In this document: in pieces, positions 61,604 to 64,000 of the stretch
How positions within the stretch are numbered: the first letter of the stretch is position 1
Layout of the letters: each line of letters starts with the position of its first letter
Assembly: GCF_000969835.1 (NCBI RefSeq)
Contig: NZ_KQ033914.1
Coordinates: 195,909 to 259,908 of the forward strand
Length of the DNA stretch: 64,000 nucleotides
Origin: Parabacteroides goldsteinii DSM 19448 = WAL 12034
GTDB taxonomy: Bacteria > Bacteroidota > Bacteroidia > Bacteroidales > Tannerellaceae
Direction: 5' to 3'
Translations under genes and position numbers: made by a program
The notes under the pieces: generated by a model
Told to the model about the DNA's origin: nothing
Database searches by the model: none
The model's input: the letters and a program-made list of their open reading frames with translations, nothing else

Positions 61604-62276
61604 ATGAAGTTAGAGGATATAGTTGAGCATTATGGCACAATGGTCGCAACCATTGCCCACCGGATGATTCAGAACAGGGAGATTGCGAAGGAGGCGGCTC
61701 AGGAAGTCTGGTATGAGGTGTTTAAGAGCCTGCCTTCGTTCAATGCAGATTCTGAATTATCGACCTGGATTTATACGATTGCGAAGCGGACTATTTCGCG
61801 GTATGCTCAAAATGAAAAGGTGGCGACCTTGGTGAAGCTGGAGCAATTCAGGGCCTTGCAGGAAATCGAATATTCCGGTTCTGATGAGGAACGGAAAGTG
61901 GGTCAAAGAAAGATGTGACTGGTGCTTGACGGCTTTGAATCATTGCCTGAATAATGATGCCCGGCTAATTTTTATTTTTAAGGAGAATATAGGGCTTTCT
62001 CATAAAGAGATCGGGGAGATTATGGAAATGTCAGTGGAGAATGTCCGTAAGATATACTCCCGTTCCATTGATAAGATTAGCCATTTTCTGACTGATACCT
62101 GTCCGCTTTATAATCCTGCGGGAACCTGTAAATGCAGGATTTGTAAACAGGTCTTTTTTATTGACCTGGATAAAGAATATACCACAGTCGCCAAAATGAT
62201 ACGGTTGGCCGACCTGTATCAGAAGTTTGAAAAAGATTTGCCCCGGAAGAATTATTGGGAAAAATTTTTGGACTGA
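61604..62276 (+). pseudogene. Sigma-70-family sigma factor with a +1 frameshift
   Basis: The first frame (61604-61918) encodes sigma region 2: MKLEDIVEHYGTMVATIAHR, AAQEVWYEVFKSLPSF, STWIYTIAKRTISRYAQ. The second (61884-62276) encodes region 4: LIFIFKENIGLSHKEIGEIM, ENVRKIYSRSIDKI and a Cys-rich tail (CPLYNPAGTCKCRICKQ). The total length, 673 bases, is one above a codon multiple. Removing one A from AAA at 61895-61897 would restore one frame of about 223 residues. The damage is recent or an assembly error. The two parts together match ECF-like sigma factors with a zinc-binding tail. Confidence 0.82.
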
Positions 62277-62337
62277 GTTGTCACAATCTCTACACTGTTA
62301 CTCACTAATTATAATGTATAACTTAAAAAGTAACATT

Positions 62338-62862
62338 ATGATGAGTAAAATTGAATTTTTGAGAGAACAAATCATTGAAGCACGGAATTTTGTAAACCGT
62401 CTGATTTCGGAAATGCCCGAAGAGCTATGGTACACAATTCCGGAAGGTACGGATTCAAACTTTGCCTGGCAGATCGGGCATCTGCTGGTTTCACAGAATT
62501 TTCATGCCATTACAACGATAACCGGGTTAAATGAAGATGTCGGACGGCAGATACCTATCGCCCGTTATAATAAAATCTTTAATGGCATGGGAACTTTGCA
62601 CCGTTCCGCCGAAAGGAACTTTATCCCTGTTTCGGAATTAAAGGAACAATTGGGTTTTGTGCACGATATTTGCCTTGCAAACCTACTGACTCTTAACGAT
62701 GAAACTCTGAAAGAACCCCTTGAACCAATCCCGTTTAAGCATCCCGTTGCCGATATAAAGTACGAAGCCTTGTCCTGGTGTTTCAAGCATGAGATGTGGC
62801 ATAGTGCCGAGATGGAGGCAATAAAAAGGGCTTTGGGATATCCGATAGTCTGGATGAAGTAA
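62338..62862 (+). CDS. DinB-family protein
   Basis: The 174-residue protein has the four-helix bundle of the DinB_2 family (PF12867): FLREQIIEARNFVNRLISEM, NFAWQIGHLLVSQNFHAITT and the C-terminal WCFKHEMWHSAEMEAIKRAL, with His residues at the start and end that form the metal site (HLLVSQNFH, HEMWH). Some relatives are metal-dependent thiol transferases; the function here is unknown. The open frame begins at 62227, but the double ATG at 62338-62343 fits the family N-terminus. It stands 61 bases after the broken sigma gene. Confidence 0.88.
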   Translation: MMSKIEFLREQIIEARNFVNRLISEMPEELWYTIPEGTDSNFAWQIGHLLVSQNFHAITTITGLNEDVGRQIPIARYNKIFNGMGTLHRSAERNFIPVSELKEQLGFVHDICLANLLTLNDETLKEPLEPIPFKHPVADIKYEALSWCFKHEMWHSAEMEAIKRALGYPIVWMK

Positions 62863-62989
62863 TAAATCTGTTCGTGAACAATGTTATAAAACATATTGTT
62901 ATATACACAAAGGCAAAAAGAAAAAAGAGAGATAGATTCGGAGGCAGCGGCCTCCATGTTTAGGTTTATTAATTTAATGTTTAGGTATT

Positions 62990-63346
62990 ATGAGACGTTT
63001 AGGTATGGCTGTATCAGCCATTTTATTATGTGCAACGGTAGGTTTTGCACGCGAGAACCGGAACAATGTGAGTAAAGAACCGTTTGCTATTAACTTTGAG
63101 AAACTGAGTTATTATTTACAATTAACCCCGTCTCAGACAGGTGAAGTAGCAAATATAAATGAATTTTTCCTGGATAAACAACGTGAGAGTCTTCGTGCCA
63201 GCGAAAGCCAGCAACAAAAAAAGATGCATCAGGCTGTTTATGGAAATCTGAAGTTGATGAAAAAGGTTCTGACGCCCGATCAGTATCGCAAATATGTAAC
63301 ATTGTTGAATGTGACAAATAATAATAATCGTGCACTGAACCTTTAA
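62990..63346 (+). CDS. Small exported protein with LTPxQ-like repeats
   Basis: The 118-residue protein has a signal peptide (MRRLGMAVSAILLCATVGFA, cleavage near residue 20). The mature part is helical and carries two related motifs, YYLQLTPSQTGEVANINEFF and VLTPDQYRKYVTLLN, similar in spirit to the LTxxQ motifs of Spy/CpxP-like periplasmic proteins. No family was recognised with certainty. A periplasmic chaperone or stress protein is a guess. It lies between a DinB gene and the YitT gene. Confidence 0.7.
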   Translation: MRRLGMAVSAILLCATVGFARENRNNVSKEPFAINFEKLSYYLQLTPSQTGEVANINEFFLDKQRESLRASESQQQKKMHQAVYGNLKLMKKVLTPDQYRKYVTLLNVTNNNNRALNL

Positions 63347-63418
63347 TATAAAAGGTGAGGGGGATTTGTTCCCCGGATCGCGATTGTTGAAAACAGGTGG
63401 AAGAGATTACGCAATTTG

Positions 63419-63452
63419 TTTGTGTAGTCTCTTCTTTTTTTATCTATCTTTG
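63419..63452 (+). promoter_or_regulatory. Candidate promoter for the YitT-family gene
   Basis: TTTG at 63419-63422 and TATCTTTG at 63445-63452 are 22 bases apart, close to the Bacteroidetes -33/-7 arrangement, about 36 bases before the start codon. Confidence 0.55.
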
Positions 63453-63487
63453 CGGCATTGAAAACAAATAATGATTGAATCTAAATT

Positions 63488-64000
63488 ATGAAACAACTTG
63501 GTTTTCCTTCTAATGCTACATTGAAGAGTAATGCAGTCGATTATTCTCTGATTGTGGTTGGGGCTTTTTTGCAGGCATTGAGTTATGTACTTTTCCTGGC
63601 TCCCTTTAAAATTGTACCGGGGGGTGTTTATGGTATTTCCATCGTTTTGCATTATGTGACGAAAGGTGTTTTCTCCATTTTTCCGGACGGTTTGCCGATG
63701 GGTGCTACTGCCTTATGTTTTAACGTTCCATTGTTGTTGCTGGCAATGAAAAAGATCGGTCTTGCTTCAGGACCGAAAACGATCGTGACATTTGTGCTTA
63801 TTTCCGTCTTTACGGACACATTATCCTATTTTTGCGGAACGGAACCGCTGGTGGAAAATGATACGTTTATCGCTTGTTTCTATGGAGGGGCGATATTGGG
63901 TATCGGTGTGACTTGTGTGTTTAAGGCGCAAAGTACCAGTGCGGGAACAGATGTGTTGGCCCGTGTTATTGCCAATAATTCCAATTTGAAAGTAAGTAAT
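63488..64000 (+). CDS. YitT-family membrane protein, partial at the right edge
   Basis: The frame from ATG at 63488 is open to the window end, giving the first 171 residues. It has hydrophobic spans at about 18-40, 75-92 and 97-115 and the family sequences YVLFLAPFKIVPGGVYGISI and FKAQSTSAGTDVLARVIAN. YitT (DUF161/DUF2179) proteins are inner-membrane proteins of unknown transport role, often with a cytoplasmic C-terminal domain that is beyond the window. A plausible promoter lies just upstream. Confidence 0.9.
   Translation, partial: MKQLGFPSNATLKSNAVDYSLIVVGAFLQALSYVLFLAPFKIVPGGVYGISIVLHYVTKGVFSIFPDGLPMGATALCFNVPLLLLAMKKIGLASGPKTIVTFVLISVFTDTLSYFCGTEPLVENDTFIACFYGGAILGIGVTCVFKAQSTSAGTDVLARVIANNSNLKVSN

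Overview
The window looks like a chromosomal segment of a gut Bacteroidales bacterium, most likely Parabacteroides or a close relative. The reasons are the SusC/SusD pair, FecR/ECF-sigma pairs, GldD/GldE, the argR-GNAT-argG-argC-argD operon order, Bacteroidales-type families (DUF6078, NlpE-like lipoprotein, membrane-anchored MutS homologue) and frequent TAnnTTTG -7 promoter boxes. No rRNA, tRNA or CRISPR array was recognised. The species call is an inference from gene content.

Layout. 0-3.2 kb: a SusC-like gene cut off after its plug domain, its FecR anti-sigma gene, and a divergent ECF sigma gene. 3.2-9.7 kb: housekeeping genes (rng, a 29-residue basic ribosomal-type peptide, HU, mutY, ssb, gldE-gldD-phosphopantetheinyl transferase). 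9.9-17.3 kb: a giant AsmA-like envelope protein with internal repeats, small enzymes, a frameshifted pentapeptide-repeat gene, two adjacent L,D-transpeptidases and a ferredoxin. 17.4-24.6 kb: proline catabolism (pruA, proline dehydrogenase), proC, a C1 peptidase and an NTase-HEPN protein, with many structured intergenic repeats. 24.7-29.5 kb: NlpE-like lipoprotein, MscS channel, DPP-IV peptidase. 29.8-34.4 kb: arginine biosynthesis operon on the minus strand, with two ARG boxes straddling the argR promoter. 34.4-50.4 kb: a polysaccharide utilisation locus (ECF sigma, FecR, SusC, SusD, putative clan-A glycosidase, FAD oxidoreductase, double-esterase fusion, GH97-SGNH fusion). 50.4-64 kb: M48 lipoprotein protease, a toxin-antitoxin pair whose toxin has a stop codon, MutS homologue, OMPLA-type phospholipase, DUF6078 protein, a helicase remnant, ABC-F ATPase, MFS transporter, MG2-domain protein, a frameshifted sigma factor, DinB-family protein, and the start of a YitT-family permease.

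How the genes work together. The PUL is a self-contained sense-bind-import-degrade unit: the ECF sigma/anti-sigma pair probably listens to the SusC transporter through its N-terminal STN domain, SusC/SusD import oligosaccharides, and four secreted enzymes remove ester groups and cut glycosidic bonds. It is bracketed by two 69-bp direct repeats (66/69 identical), each containing a promoter; the right copy sits directly in front of the M48 protease gene. This suggests the whole 16-kb locus was inserted between argR and the protease gene.

The other recurring theme is intergenic architecture. There are three arrays of short dyads with 22- or 23-bp period, two fold-back elements with terminal inverted repeats, word-repeat hairpins between operon genes, and a 39-bp divergent promoter cassette present twice around proC. 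Four genes are broken by one base change or a truncation, and a fifth is a 3' helicase fragment.
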